Assembly: GCA_963745205.1 (NCBI GenBank)
Contig: CAVUWX010000014.1
Span: 19,275-83,274, forward strand
Length of the DNA: 64,000 bases
DNA from: Hyphomicrobium_A sp963745205
Lineage (GTDB): Bacteria; Pseudomonadota; Alphaproteobacteria; Rhizobiales; Hyphomicrobiaceae
Reading direction: 5' to 3'
This document shows, one piece after another, positions 42,345 through 51,386 of the stretch. The notes below the pieces were generated by a model. It did not search any database and was not told where the DNA came from. It saw nothing but the letters and a program-made list of their open reading frames with translations. The position numbers and the translations under genes were made by a program. Numbering within the stretch: position 1 is the stretch's first letter; each line of letters opens with the position of its first letter.

Positions 42345-43466
42345 TCAGCGCACGAGCCGCAAGTGGTTGTCGAAGGAGCGTCCGGGGAACGACGCCGTCT
42401 TGAGGTGTGTGTGGTCGGGCGCTTCGGTCTGCAGCACGCCGAGGCCCGAGCTCAGCGCGAATTCCGATTGCGAGATGCCGGCTAGACCGCACCCGTCGAT
42501 GAGCTGCGTCTCGCCGATGATCGCTGAGCGCTCGGTGTCGACGTAGAGGATGCACCCGGCCCTCGGCGCCGAGGCCGCGAGCACGCGCTTGTCACCGCTG
42601 ATCGCAACCGCGCCGATGTAGCCTGCGAGCATGGCGCCCCTCGGCGCCTCGGGTTCGATGATGCGTAAGGGCGTGTCGACGCCCGCAAAGCCGATGAGCT
42701 CCGGCGTCTCCGCCGCCTCGCCTTCCCACTGCGCGCCGAACCAAACGGCGCCGCGCGCATCGGCCGCGATGTGGCGGATCGAAAGCTTGTGCAGGTCGCT
42801 GGCCTGATTGTGCTGGGCGATCAGGTCTCCCGTCGCGCTGTCGATGAAGGCGAGCGAGGGCATCATCGTATCGAGATTGAGCTTCTCGCGCCCCGTTTCG
42901 ATGTGTGTCTCGATGCCGCCGTTGGCAACCGCGAGCGTGCGGCCGTCGGCGAGCAGGATCACCTCGTGCGGGCCGATGCCGAACGTCTTCATCTCGCCGA
43001 TGCGCTTGTAGCCTTGCGTGGCGCTATAGACGCCGAGCAAGCCTTGCCGCGTTTCGACGTCGTGCTCTGTCGCCCAGAGCAGTCGGCCATCGGGCGAGAA
43101 TACCCCGTGGCCGTAGAAGTGGCGGTTGGCGGGCGCCGTGAACAGCATCGGCTCGCGCCACCCGCGCACGTCGAAAGCGAGCGCAAACGAGCCAGGCCTG
43201 CGGGCGAACACTACGGCCTGCCCGTTTGTCGCGTCGAGTGCGATGTCGTGCCCGCGGTCTTTCAGCGGAAGCTCGCGCACGATAGAGCCGTCGAGGCGCA
43301 GGATCACGACCGAGTAGGTATTGTCCGGTCTCCGGCACGCCGCGATGAAGTCGCCGGCCTCGGATTCTGCCAGCCCATCGCGCGGAAGCATGTCAGCAAA
43401 GGCGCGCGAGGCCGAGCCGACGGCCAGCGCCGTGCCGATCAGGAAGTTGCGCCGGTCAATCGCCAT
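42345..43466 (-). CDS. DUF1513 beta-propeller-like exported protein
   Basis: A 373-residue protein with a twin-arginine-type signal (DRRNFLIGTALAVGSASRAF). The mature part has repeating beta-propeller-like strands, for example HFYGHGVFSPDGRLLWATEH, FGIGPHEVILLADGRTLAVA and IRHIAADARGAVWFGAQWEG. These match the DUF1513 family, which is regularly encoded with imelysin genes. Its ATG overlaps the imelysin-like stop by 11 bases, so the two are coupled. A role in the same iron-related pathway is inferred from this linkage. Confidence 0.82.
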   Translation of the reverse strand: MAIDRRNFLIGTALAVGSASRAFADMLPRDGLAESEAGDFIAACRRPDNTYSVVILRLDGSIVRELPLKDRGHDIALDATNGQAVVFARRPGSFALAFDVRGWREPMLFTAPANRHFYGHGVFSPDGRLLWATEHDVETRQGLLGVYSATQGYKRIGEMKTFGIGPHEVILLADGRTLAVANGGIETHIETGREKLNLDTMMPSLAFIDSATGDLIAQHNQASDLHKLSIRHIAADARGAVWFGAQWEGEAAETPELIGFAGVDTPLRIIEPEAPRGAMLAGYIGAVAISGDKRVLAASAPRAGCILYVDTERSAIIGETQLIDGCGLAGISQSEFALSSGLGVLQTEAPDHTHLKTASFPGRSFDNHLRLVR

Positions 43467-44583
43467 CGAGCTCGTTGAACCCTATTGTCAGGCCGGCGAG
43501 CGGAGCGAGCTCGCGACCGATCAGCTTGCGAATGCCTTCCAAGTGAAAACGCACCATGCGCACCTCGCGCTCGCGGTCGGAATCGCTCTTCTCGCTCGCA
43601 CCTTTTTCTATCGCGGCCGGGGCGTCGTGCGCGAGCCTTTCCCAGGCCTGGGCTATCCAGCTCGGCATCCACGCTTTCTGCTCCGGGACATTTCGGCCAA
43701 GTTCCATCACCTCGTACAGCGCCCTGAGCGAGCCGATCTCGGCCGCGACGTAGCGGCTGCGTAAGCCCGCGGCCGAGAAGGGGAGCGGCGCCGGCTTCCC
43801 TGCGAGACCCCCGCTCGCCGGCACGAGCGGCGTCAATTGGCGGTCCTGGATCATCTGCAGCCCCGTCACCAGCGCGCGGGCGAATTCGGACGGCGGTTCG
43901 GACGGCGTCTTGTAGCTGGCGTTCTCGGGACCGGGCGTGAGCATGCGTGCGCGCCAGCCCGTCTCGCCGCTCCATTCCGACACAACGTCGCGGGCGACAT
44001 TATTCAAGTTGTTAGCGATCGCGACGGCGAGGTGGCAGCGATAGCGACCATCCTCGTCGTCGGCCATGATCGGCGGCTTAGCATTGAGCAAGATCTCAAG
44101 CGCGGGCAGGCCTTGGATGGCGGCGCTCTTGCCGACGAGCGCCCCCGGCTCGAGCGCCGTCACATCGCGATGCTCGATCAACGCACTGAGCTGGCGCTGC
44201 ATTAACCCACGCGGGTCAGGCCAGAACGATATGCGCTCCGGTCGTCCGGTCACCGCCATAGGCCCGAAGCGCAGGAACTCGATCTCGGCCCACGCGAGCA
44301 CGGCTTTATCGAAATCCTGCCGCGCGGCCGTCAGCCGCTTCGGCGTTCCGCCGCACGTCGCATCAAGATCTTCCGCGAGCCGGGAGCTCGCTTTCTGGAA
44401 TGTCTCGAAGCGCGGGATGAGGTACTTGTCGACAACGTTAGCCGTCGTTTTGGACAACGCCGGAGCAGCGGCGTCGGCGGCGCAGGCAGCGCCCGCCCCG
44501 ACCGCAAGGCCAAAACCAAGGCCCAGACCGAGACCGAGACCACTAGCTCTCAGCACTGCCGCCCCTCGTTCAACCGCGCTCAC
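43456..44583 (-). CDS. imelysin-family periplasmic protein (variant)
   Basis: A 375-residue exported helical protein of the imelysin (peptidase M75/EfeO-related) family. The start is GTG 44583, with a GGAGA site, and a glycine-rich signal peptide (SGLGLGLGFGLAVGAGAACA). Family segments: DFDKAVLAWAEIEFLRFGPM, GRPERISFWPDPRGLMQRQL, and GLPALEILLNAKPP where typical imelysins have GxHxxE. The histidine is replaced by proline, so iron binding, if any, must differ. It is transcribed divergently from the second imelysin gene. Confidence 0.8.
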   Translation of the reverse strand: MSAVERGAAVLRASGLGLGLGLGFGLAVGAGAACAADAAAPALSKTTANVVDKYLIPRFETFQKASSRLAEDLDATCGGTPKRLTAARQDFDKAVLAWAEIEFLRFGPMAVTGRPERISFWPDPRGLMQRQLSALIEHRDVTALEPGALVGKSAAIQGLPALEILLNAKPPIMADDEDGRYRCHLAVAIANNLNNVARDVVSEWSGETGWRARMLTPGPENASYKTPSEPPSEFARALVTGLQMIQDRQLTPLVPASGGLAGKPAPLPFSAAGLRSRYVAAEIGSLRALYEVMELGRNVPEQKAWMPSWIAQAWERLAHDAPAAIEKGASEKSDSDREREVRMVRFHLEGIRKLIGRELAPLAGLTIGFNELDGD

Positions 44584-44692
44584 TGCATGTGTCTCCGTGG
44601 ACCCCGTATGGCCTCTTGAAGGGGTCAAAGTACCACCGTCGTCGCCGCGCCACAGCGTCGCGCCCGGCAATTGCTTGTCGCTCTTCTAGAGC

Positions 44693-44708
44693 TCAAGAAT
44701 ATTCTTGA
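44693..44708. promoter_or_regulatory. 16-base perfect palindrome between imelysin genes
   Basis: TCAAGAATATTCTTGA is its own reverse complement. It sits in the 266-base gap between the two divergent imelysin genes. The core AGAA/TTCT halves resemble those of the iron-control element bound by Irr in Rhizobiales, but spacing differs (two bases instead of three), so the regulator is unassigned. Confidence 0.5.
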
Positions 44709-44849
44709 CTTCGCGAGTACGAAATCATTCTGATCGAAGCGACGTGGATCGCTGGTGGCTCCATGCGTGCGGCCCTGCGCCGGGCTTACAAAAAGCACCC
44801 GAGCTCCAAACTTTGCGGCCGCCAGCGGCAATTTGAGAGGACGCTAACC

Positions 44850-46142
44850 ATGCGCAAGGTGTTCGCCCTTACGATGGCGACCGGCGCCATGTTCGCCGTG
44901 AACGCGGCCGCAGCCCCGGCCCTCGACCTATCGAGCGTGATCACGTCCTATGCCGATATCGCGGAGGCGAGCTATTCTGATGCGCTCGCAGGCGCGCGCG
45001 GGTTGCAGACGGCCATCGATATCCTCGTCACTGAGCCCACCGATGCCAATCTGAAGGCGGCGCGCCACGCCTGGGTGGCGGCGCGTGTCCCTTACATGCA
45101 GACCGAGGGCTTCCGCTTCGGCAACAAAATCGTTGATGATTGGGAGAAGCGGGTCAACTCGTGGCCACTCGATGAGGGGCTGATCGACTACGTCTCCACG
45201 GGGTACGGCAATGAATCGCCCACAAACGACCTTTACGTCGCCAACGTCATCGCCAACAGCTCGATTAAGATCGCGGGTGAGCAGGTCGATACCTCCAAGA
45301 TCACCAAGGAACTGCTGACGGCCAGGCTGCAGGAGGCGGGCGGTATCGAATCGAACGTCGCCACCGGTTATCACGCCATCGAGTTCCTGCTCTGGGGGCA
45401 GGACCTCAACGGCACCGGACCCGGCGCCGGCAACCGGCCCGCGACCGACTACGACGTCAAGAACTGCACGGGGGGCCATTGCGACCGCCGCGCTCAGTAC
45501 CTGAAGACGGCGACCGACCTTCTCGTCGACGACCTCGCCTGGATGGCAGAGCAGTGGAAGCCGGGCGGCGCCGCGCGCAAGGCCGTGATGGAGGACAACG
45601 GGCAAGTTGGGCTCGTCGCCCTGTTCAAGGGCCTGGGGAGCTTGACCTACGGCGAAATGGTGGGCGAGCGCATGAAGCTCGGGCTGCTGATCCACGACCC
45701 GGAGGAGGAGCAGGACTGTTTCTCCGACAACACGCACAACTCGCTCTATTACGACGCCGTCGGCATCAAAAACATCTACCTCGGCTCCTACAAGCGCACC
45801 GATGGGTCGATCGTCTTGGGCCCGAGCGCCTCCGATCTCGTGCGCGCCAAGTCACCGGAGACGGACGAACGCACGCGCGCAGCGCTTGACGCAACGATCG
45901 AACACATGAGCGTGATCGTGAAGCGCGCGGAGGCGGGCGAAGCTTACGACCAGCTCATCGGCGAGGGAAATTCCGAGGGCAACGCCATCGTCGAAGCGGC
46001 GATCTCCGCGCTCATCGCGCAATCGAAGGAATTCGAGCGTGACATCGCGGTGCTCGACCTCAAGGCGATCGAATTCGAGGACTCCAAGCGCCTCGACGGC
46101 GGCGACAAGGTAAAGAAGCAAAAGCAGTCGCGCGCCGAATAA
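44850..46142 (+). CDS. imelysin-family iron-regulated protein
   Basis: A 430-residue exported protein. The signal peptide (FALTMATGAMFAVNAAAA) is followed by the imelysin domain, with the putative metal motif in ATGYHAIEFLLWGQDLNGTG (GxHxxE) and a later SDNTHNSLYYDAVGIKNIYL. Relatives are iron-regulated, periplasmic or surface-bound proteins thought to bind iron; IrpA is one. The start at 44850 has a GAGAGG site. It is followed by the di-haem DUF1111 gene in the same direction, the standard order of this gene cluster. Confidence 0.87.
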   Translation: MRKVFALTMATGAMFAVNAAAAPALDLSSVITSYADIAEASYSDALAGARGLQTAIDILVTEPTDANLKAARHAWVAARVPYMQTEGFRFGNKIVDDWEKRVNSWPLDEGLIDYVSTGYGNESPTNDLYVANVIANSSIKIAGEQVDTSKITKELLTARLQEAGGIESNVATGYHAIEFLLWGQDLNGTGPGAGNRPATDYDVKNCTGGHCDRRAQYLKTATDLLVDDLAWMAEQWKPGGAARKAVMEDNGQVGLVALFKGLGSLTYGEMVGERMKLGLLIHDPEEEQDCFSDNTHNSLYYDAVGIKNIYLGSYKRTDGSIVLGPSASDLVRAKSPETDERTRAALDATIEHMSVIVKRAEAGEAYDQLIGEGNSEGNAIVEAAISALIAQSKEFERDIAVLDLKAIEFEDSKRLDGGDKVKKQKQSRAE

Positions 46143-46239
46143 CCAGGGTGCCAAGATGGGCTTGGGGCCGGGCACTTTACGCCCCTGCAGCCAAGCAGCG
46201 CCGCAGGTCAGGGGCCGCGAAATCAGCCGATGGTTGTCG

Positions 46240-47742
46240 ATGGCCTATAGCAACAGATCGATCCTGCGGCTGACGCTGCCGCTCGCTCCGGGCCTCGCCA
46301 CAGTCTGCGCTGCAGCGCTCATGAGCACCGCAGGTTTGAGCGAAGCGGCGCCGTCGGCGCCACCTCCCGATGAGGCCGGCGAGTCCCTTCCCGGCGGCAC
46401 GGCGACGACGGACGAAAGCATCGACACGCGGGAAGCCTTCTCGCATTTCTCGCACGGCATTGGCTTCGAGGGTGAGGCGCGTTTCAAGGTGGGCAACGCC
46501 ATCTTTCGCAGGCTCTGGGTCTCGGCTCCCTCCTCGACCACGAGCTCGGACGGGCTCGGACCACTTTACAACTCCCGCTCCTGCCAGAGCTGCCACCTGA
46601 AGGACGGCCGCGGGCATCCGCCCAACGGCAACTATCCGCAGGACACGGCCGAGTCCATGTTCCTGCGCCTCTCCATTCCGGCCGAGACGGACGAGCAGCG
46701 CCGGCTGCTCGCGGAGCACAGGGTCAATTCAATCGACGAGCCGACATACGGATCACAGCTTCAGGAGACGGCGATCCAGGGCTTCGACAACGAAGGCCAC
46801 ATGCACATCGACTACGAAGAAGTGCCGGTGAAGCTCAGCGGCGGCAGCACCGTGAGCCTGCGGCGCCCGACCTACTCGATCGTCGATCTCAAGTACGGGC
46901 CCCTGCACCCCAAGACCATGCTTTCTCCGCGCGTCGCGCCGCCGATGATCGGGCTTGGACTGATCGAGGCGATACCGGAGGAGCAGATCCGCGCCCACGC
47001 CGACCCCGACGACAAGGACGGGGACGGGATTTCGGGCCGCACCAACGAGGTGTGGTCGCTCGACGACAACCGGCTGGCGCTCGGTCGTTTCGGATGGAAA
47101 GCCGGCATTCCTTCGATCCGCCAGCAGGCGGGCACCGCTTTCGCAGGCGACATGGGCCTTTCCAATCCGATTGTCCCGAAGGCCGCCGGCGACTGCACGC
47201 CGGCACAGGTCTTCTGCCTCAACGCACCCAATGGCAACAGCGAGCGCGACGGCGGCTTCGAGGTGAGCCCGAAGCTGTTCGACCTCGTCGTGTTCTACGC
47301 ACAGAACCTGGCGGTTCCGCCGCGGCGCAATTTCGCCGATCCCAATGTCGTCAGCGGCAAGGCGCTGTTCTATGCGCTCAACTGCCAGGGCTGCCACACC
47401 CCCTCCTTCACCACGGGCAAGGTGGAGGGGCAGGCGCACTTGAGCAACCAGAAGATCTGGCCTTACTCCGATCTGTTGCTGCACGACATGGGGGAAGGTC
47501 TCGCCGACAACCGCCCCGAAGGCATGGCGGACGGGCGCGAGTGGCGCACGGCGCCGCTGTGGGGCCTCGGCCTCACGCAGATCGTCAACGGCCACACGCT
47601 GTTCCTGCACGACGGGCGCGCACGCAACATCGAGGAGGCGATCCTCTGGCACGGCGGCGAGGCGAAGGCAGCCCGCGACGGCTTTGCGGCGCTATCGCAG
47701 AACGAACGCGACGCCCTGATCGCGTTCGTTGCCTCGCTCTGA
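46240..47742 (+). CDS. di-haem DUF1111 (thiol oxidoreductase-type) protein
   Basis: A 500-residue exported cytochrome-like protein. Two CxxCH haem sites are visible, SCQSCHLKDGRGHPPNG in the first third and NCQGCHTPSFTTG in the last third. Other family segments are HPKTMLSPRVAPPMIGLGLI and LFLHDGRARNIEEAILWHGG. Such proteins are encoded with imelysins and are labelled thiol oxidoreductases, although the activity is not firmly shown. The signal peptide (LAPGLATVCAAALMSTAGLS) suggests the ATG at 46240; an ATG at 46156 would lengthen it by 28 residues. Confidence 0.85.
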   Translation: MAYSNRSILRLTLPLAPGLATVCAAALMSTAGLSEAAPSAPPPDEAGESLPGGTATTDESIDTREAFSHFSHGIGFEGEARFKVGNAIFRRLWVSAPSSTTSSDGLGPLYNSRSCQSCHLKDGRGHPPNGNYPQDTAESMFLRLSIPAETDEQRRLLAEHRVNSIDEPTYGSQLQETAIQGFDNEGHMHIDYEEVPVKLSGGSTVSLRRPTYSIVDLKYGPLHPKTMLSPRVAPPMIGLGLIEAIPEEQIRAHADPDDKDGDGISGRTNEVWSLDDNRLALGRFGWKAGIPSIRQQAGTAFAGDMGLSNPIVPKAAGDCTPAQVFCLNAPNGNSERDGGFEVSPKLFDLVVFYAQNLAVPPRRNFADPNVVSGKALFYALNCQGCHTPSFTTGKVEGQAHLSNQKIWPYSDLLLHDMGEGLADNRPEGMADGREWRTAPLWGLGLTQIVNGHTLFLHDGRARNIEEAILWHGGEAKAARDGFAALSQNERDALIAFVASL

Positions 47743-47751
47743 CGGCAACGG

Positions 47752-48885
47752 TTACTGCGCGCTCGCCGCGGTCTTGCGCGCCTGGAACTTGCCGCTCATG
47801 TCGACCACCGGCTGTGTGTCCGACGCCGTCGGCAGCTTCATAATGTCCTTGGCGTCGAGATCGAAGCGATTGAGGTCAACCATGCGGATCGTCTGGTCGG
47901 CATAGCTCTTGTAGTACATGCGAAGGTTCTGCGGGTCGCGCATCACCGTGAACAGCGTCTCATCGGCGTGGACGCCGCCGCCCTCGTTGGTGCGCGCGAC
48001 GCCGTGCGGGATGTCGAAGTTGTTGAGGATGTGGAAACCATTGAACACGCCGGCGGTGGCGTCGGCGGCCGCGAAGGCGGTGACGCTGAACACGGCTGCG
48101 CGTACAAACCGCGATGGGGGCGTGAAATCGCCGGGCAGCCCGAGCATGCCAGCGCCCATGCCGAAGCTCTGGAAGGTCTTGCCGTCGAGCTTCACCGGTG
48201 GAACGTCGCGCGGGCTGAGTGCAATGTAGTTGCGCAAGTTCGTCATGTGCCAGTCAAAGCTTGGCGAGTTGGTAAGGACGCCGAGGGGATTGTCGTAGAG
48301 CACCAGCTTGCCCCCGATGGGCTCGATGACGAGGCTCTTGCCGCTCTTATCGGTGACGATCCAGTGGAATGGCTGCACTCCTCCCGGCCAGCCGGGGATC
48401 AGCGTCGGCGCCACGATCGCCTCGCCATTCTCGATCGCGGTACGCACCTCCTCCACGTTCGAGAACTGCGTGAGGATCCAGTTCGAGAAGTCGATCGAGG
48501 ACATCGACTTGGCCTGGTTCTGCGGCGTTGTGGGCGTGTACTCGGCGTAGGTCGGGAAATAGAAGGTGCCGATCGCCAGCCCCTTTTCATTGATGCCGTC
48601 CATGATGCCTAGGTTGCCGAATGCGATAGCACCGAGCGCCCCGTACTTGGTGGTCCACTTCTTGCCGTCCCCCAGCGGCGTCGAGCCCGTAAAGCTGTAG
48701 CCGCGCGGCTCGACGGCAAAATCGATCACCACCGGGACGCCGAACTCGAGCGTGCGCCCGTGCACGATGGTCCCATCCGCGTTCTTGAGCAGGATGCCGG
48801 TGCATGCGGAGGCCGTTGTCGCGGCCAGGAACGTCATCGCCGTGGCAGCGGTGACGCCGCGGAAAAGCTTCGATGTGCGGTTCAT
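47752..48885 (-). CDS. linear amide C-N hydrolase, choloylglycine hydrolase family
   Basis: A 377-residue exported Ntn hydrolase. The signal peptide ends TTASA and the next residue is the catalytic N-terminal cysteine (C28, in ACTGILLKNADGTIVHGRTL). Family landmarks include DFAVEPRGYSF, GIMDGINEKGLAIGTFYFP, WIVTDKSGKSLVIEPIGGKL and VLTNSPSFDWHMTNLRNYI. The family includes penicillin V acylases, bile-salt hydrolases and acylhomoserine-lactone acylases; which amide is cut here is unknown. It converges with the DUF1111 gene with nine bases between. Start at 48885. Confidence 0.85.
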   Translation of the reverse strand: MNRTSKLFRGVTAATAMTFLAATTASACTGILLKNADGTIVHGRTLEFGVPVVIDFAVEPRGYSFTGSTPLGDGKKWTTKYGALGAIAFGNLGIMDGINEKGLAIGTFYFPTYAEYTPTTPQNQAKSMSSIDFSNWILTQFSNVEEVRTAIENGEAIVAPTLIPGWPGGVQPFHWIVTDKSGKSLVIEPIGGKLVLYDNPLGVLTNSPSFDWHMTNLRNYIALSPRDVPPVKLDGKTFQSFGMGAGMLGLPGDFTPPSRFVRAAVFSVTAFAAADATAGVFNGFHILNNFDIPHGVARTNEGGGVHADETLFTVMRDPQNLRMYYKSYADQTIRMVDLNRFDLDAKDIMKLPTASDTQPVVDMSGKFQARKTAASAQ

Positions 48886-49159
48886 GTGGGCGTGCTCCGT
48901 TGGCGCGCGCTCGAGCACAGCGCGGGAGCTATCCGCGTACCAGGTCTTGCTTTAGGCGCGGTGAGACCGGGAGATCGAATTGTAGGCATCGCCGACCCTT
49001 GGCGGATGCCGGTGGTCAGCCTCTCGCCGACTAGGTGACCAGTTTCTAAGCAGTTCAATGCCGGAGTGACAAACGGGCCACACCAATCCGAGCTAATATC
49101 CCCTGCCCGGAGCAGCCAATCAAAGCTCAACCAAAGCGCTCCGGCTAGGGGAGAATACA

Positions 49160-49678
49160 ATGGGAATCGTCACCGCTCTTGCGGTCAGCATCGGCCTTTT
49201 AGGCGGCGTTGCGACTTATCTTTATCTTTCGGACTTCTTGGGTCTCGGACTGCAGATCTGGGCCGCCTTCATCGCGTGGGCGAGCTTCTATCACTGCGGC
49301 GGCAAGATACACGGCTTCACGTCGAGCATTCTTGCCAATCTGTGGGGCATCGTGTGGGCCGTGCTCACGCTGCTTGCCATCACGCGGTTGGGATTCGCGG
49401 ACACGCTGGGGCTCCCCATTTGGGCCGGCATCTGCGTCGCGGTCGGCGTCGGCCTCATGATCCTCGGCTGCAACATCCCGATCTTCTCGGCGATCCCGGC
49501 CACCGTCTACGGCTTTGCCGCGACGGTGGCGCTGGCGCTGCTGTCGAGCGACGGCGTCAACCACCTTACGGAGCCGACGGTGCACAACCCGGCGGCCGTG
49601 ATCGCGCTTTCGATGATCGGCGGAGCGATCTTCGGCCTCATCTCCGAGGCGCTTGCCGGGGCGATCGCGAAAGCGTAG
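49160..49678 (+). CDS. DUF1097 membrane protein
   Basis: A 172-residue inner-membrane protein with five to six hydrophobic helices, matching the DUF1097 (YcdZ-like) family: GLQIWAAFIAWASFYHCGGK near the N-terminus, then LANLWGIVWAVLTLL and FSAIPATVYGFAATVALALL. No function is established for the family. A GGGGAG site precedes the ATG. The 274-base gap upstream separates it from the divergent amide hydrolase. Confidence 0.78.
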   Translation: MGIVTALAVSIGLLGGVATYLYLSDFLGLGLQIWAAFIAWASFYHCGGKIHGFTSSILANLWGIVWAVLTLLAITRLGFADTLGLPIWAGICVAVGVGLMILGCNIPIFSAIPATVYGFAATVALALLSSDGVNHLTEPTVHNPAAVIALSMIGGAIFGLISEALAGAIAKA

Positions 49679-49705
49679 GCGGTCGCGATCGTTTGTGATT
49701 TTTGC

Positions 49706-49736
49706 GTGCGGACCCGGCGCGCGAGCCGGTCCGCAC
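49706..49736. terminator. hairpin between convergent DUF1097 and pgi genes
   Basis: Arms GTGCGGAC and GTCCGCAC with an inner CGGC/GCCG extension form a strong GC-rich stem in the 65-base space between the two convergent stops. There is no T run on the appropriate side of either strand, so it would be a Rho-independent terminator only in part, or a transcript-end stabiliser. Confidence 0.5.
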
Positions 49737-49743
49737 GATCTGT

Positions 49744-51375
49744 TCAGCGCCGCGCCCGATGCTCGCGATAGCGCCGGATGAGCGCGTTCGTAGAGCTGTC
49801 GTGCTTAGGCATCGGCCCAGTTGAGCCGTTAAGCTCGGGAACGATGCGGTTCGCGAGCGCCTTCCCCAGTTCCACGCCCCACTGGTCGAAAGAATCGATC
49901 CCCCAGATCGCACCCTGGGTGAAGGTGCTGTGCTCGTAGAGCGCTACCAGGGCGCCAAGCGTGCGCGGATCGAGGCGCTCGGCGAGGATCATGTTGGTCG
50001 GCCGGTTGCCTTCAGCAACGCGGAACGGGATCTGCGCAGTCGGCACGCCTTCAGCCGCGAGCTCCGCGGCGGTCTTGCCGAAGGCGAGCGCCTCCGCTTG
50101 AGCAAAGAGGTTGGCCATGAGCAGATCGTGGTGGTCGCTGAGCAAGCTCAGCGGCTCGAGGAAACCGATGAGGTCGCAGGGGACCAGTTTCGTTCCCTGA
50201 TGGATGAGCTGATAGAACGAGTGTTGCGCGTCCGTGCCGGGCTCGCCCCAGAAGATCGGTCCGGACTGATAACCGATGCGCTTGGCGTCAAGAGCGACGG
50301 ACTTGCCATTGCTCTCCATCTGGAGCTGCTGCAGATAGGCGGGGAAGCGTGCGAGCGGCTGCGCATAGGGCATCACCCCGATCGCCTCAGCACGAAAAAA
50401 ATTATTGTACCACACGGTCAGCAGGCCCAGCAGCACCGGCAGGTTCTTGCTGAGCGGCGCAGTGCGAAAATGCTCGTCCATGGCGTGGAAGCCATCGAGC
50501 ATCGCGTGGAAGTTCTCCGGCCCGACGGCGATCATGGTCGAAAGGCCGATCGCGGATTCCATCGAGTAGCGCCCGCCGACCCAGTCCCAGAACTCGAACA
50601 TGTTGGCGAGGTCGATGCCAAATTTCTGCACCGCGGCGCGGTTGGTCGAGACGGCAACGAAGTGGCGCGCGATGGCCGCCTCCGACCCCAGCTTCTCGAT
50701 GACCCACGCGCGCGCGGTCGCGGCATTGGTCATGGTCTCGAGCGTGCTGAAGGTCTTCGATGAGATGATGAACAGCGTCTCCGCCGCATCGAGGTCCTGC
50801 GTCGCCTCCGCGAAAGCTGCCCCGTCGACGTTAGAGACGAAGCGGAGGCCTAGTCCGCGGTCGCTGTAACGCCGAAGGGCCCGATAGGCCATCTCGGGCC
50901 CCAGATACGACCCTCCGATGCCGATGTTGACCACGTTGCGGATGCGTTTGTCGGTGTGGCCGGTCCACAAGCCTTCGCGCACATTAGCCGCGAAGGCCGC
51001 CATACGGTCGAGGACCGCATGCACGTCGAGAACGACGTTCCGGCCGTGGACCTCGATCACTGCGCCTCGCGGGGCGCGCAAGGCGACGTGCAGTACCGCC
51101 CGCTGCTCGGTAGTGTTGATCTTGTCGCCGCGGAACATGGCGTCGCGCAGCACCGCCACGCCGCGCTCCTCGGCGAGGCCGACGAGAAGCTTCATAGTCG
51201 CGTCGGTGATGCGGTTCTTCGAATAGTCGAGCAACAGCCCGGCGCCCTCGGAGGTGAAGCGCTCAGCACGGCCCGGATCGTCGGCAAACATCTGCCGAAG
51301 GTGCATGTCTTTGATCTGAGCGTGGTGGTCGGCGAGCGCTTGCCACGCGGGCGACCCGGTCGGCGCCTCCTCCAT
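49744..51375 (-). CDS. pgi: glucose-6-phosphate isomerase
   Basis: A 543-residue enzyme converting glucose-6-phosphate to fructose-6-phosphate. Signature segments: IGIGGSYLGPEMAYRALRRY, FIISSKTFSTLETMTNA (with the substrate-binding SKTF), GGRYSMESAIGLS, MESNGKSVALDAKR and QGAIWGIDSFDQWGVELGKA with the catalytic lysine. The ATG at 51375 is 11 bases after the tal stop, so the genes form one operon. Pgi and Tal are fused in some bacteria; here they are separate. Confidence 0.94.
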   Translation of the reverse strand: MEEAPTGSPAWQALADHHAQIKDMHLRQMFADDPGRAERFTSEGAGLLLDYSKNRITDATMKLLVGLAEERGVAVLRDAMFRGDKINTTEQRAVLHVALRAPRGAVIEVHGRNVVLDVHAVLDRMAAFAANVREGLWTGHTDKRIRNVVNIGIGGSYLGPEMAYRALRRYSDRGLGLRFVSNVDGAAFAEATQDLDAAETLFIISSKTFSTLETMTNAATARAWVIEKLGSEAAIARHFVAVSTNRAAVQKFGIDLANMFEFWDWVGGRYSMESAIGLSTMIAVGPENFHAMLDGFHAMDEHFRTAPLSKNLPVLLGLLTVWYNNFFRAEAIGVMPYAQPLARFPAYLQQLQMESNGKSVALDAKRIGYQSGPIFWGEPGTDAQHSFYQLIHQGTKLVPCDLIGFLEPLSLLSDHHDLLMANLFAQAEALAFGKTAAELAAEGVPTAQIPFRVAEGNRPTNMILAERLDPRTLGALVALYEHSTFTQGAIWGIDSFDQWGVELGKALANRIVPELNGSTGPMPKHDSSTNALIRRYREHRARR

Positions 51376-51386
51376 CTCCGGGTCTC

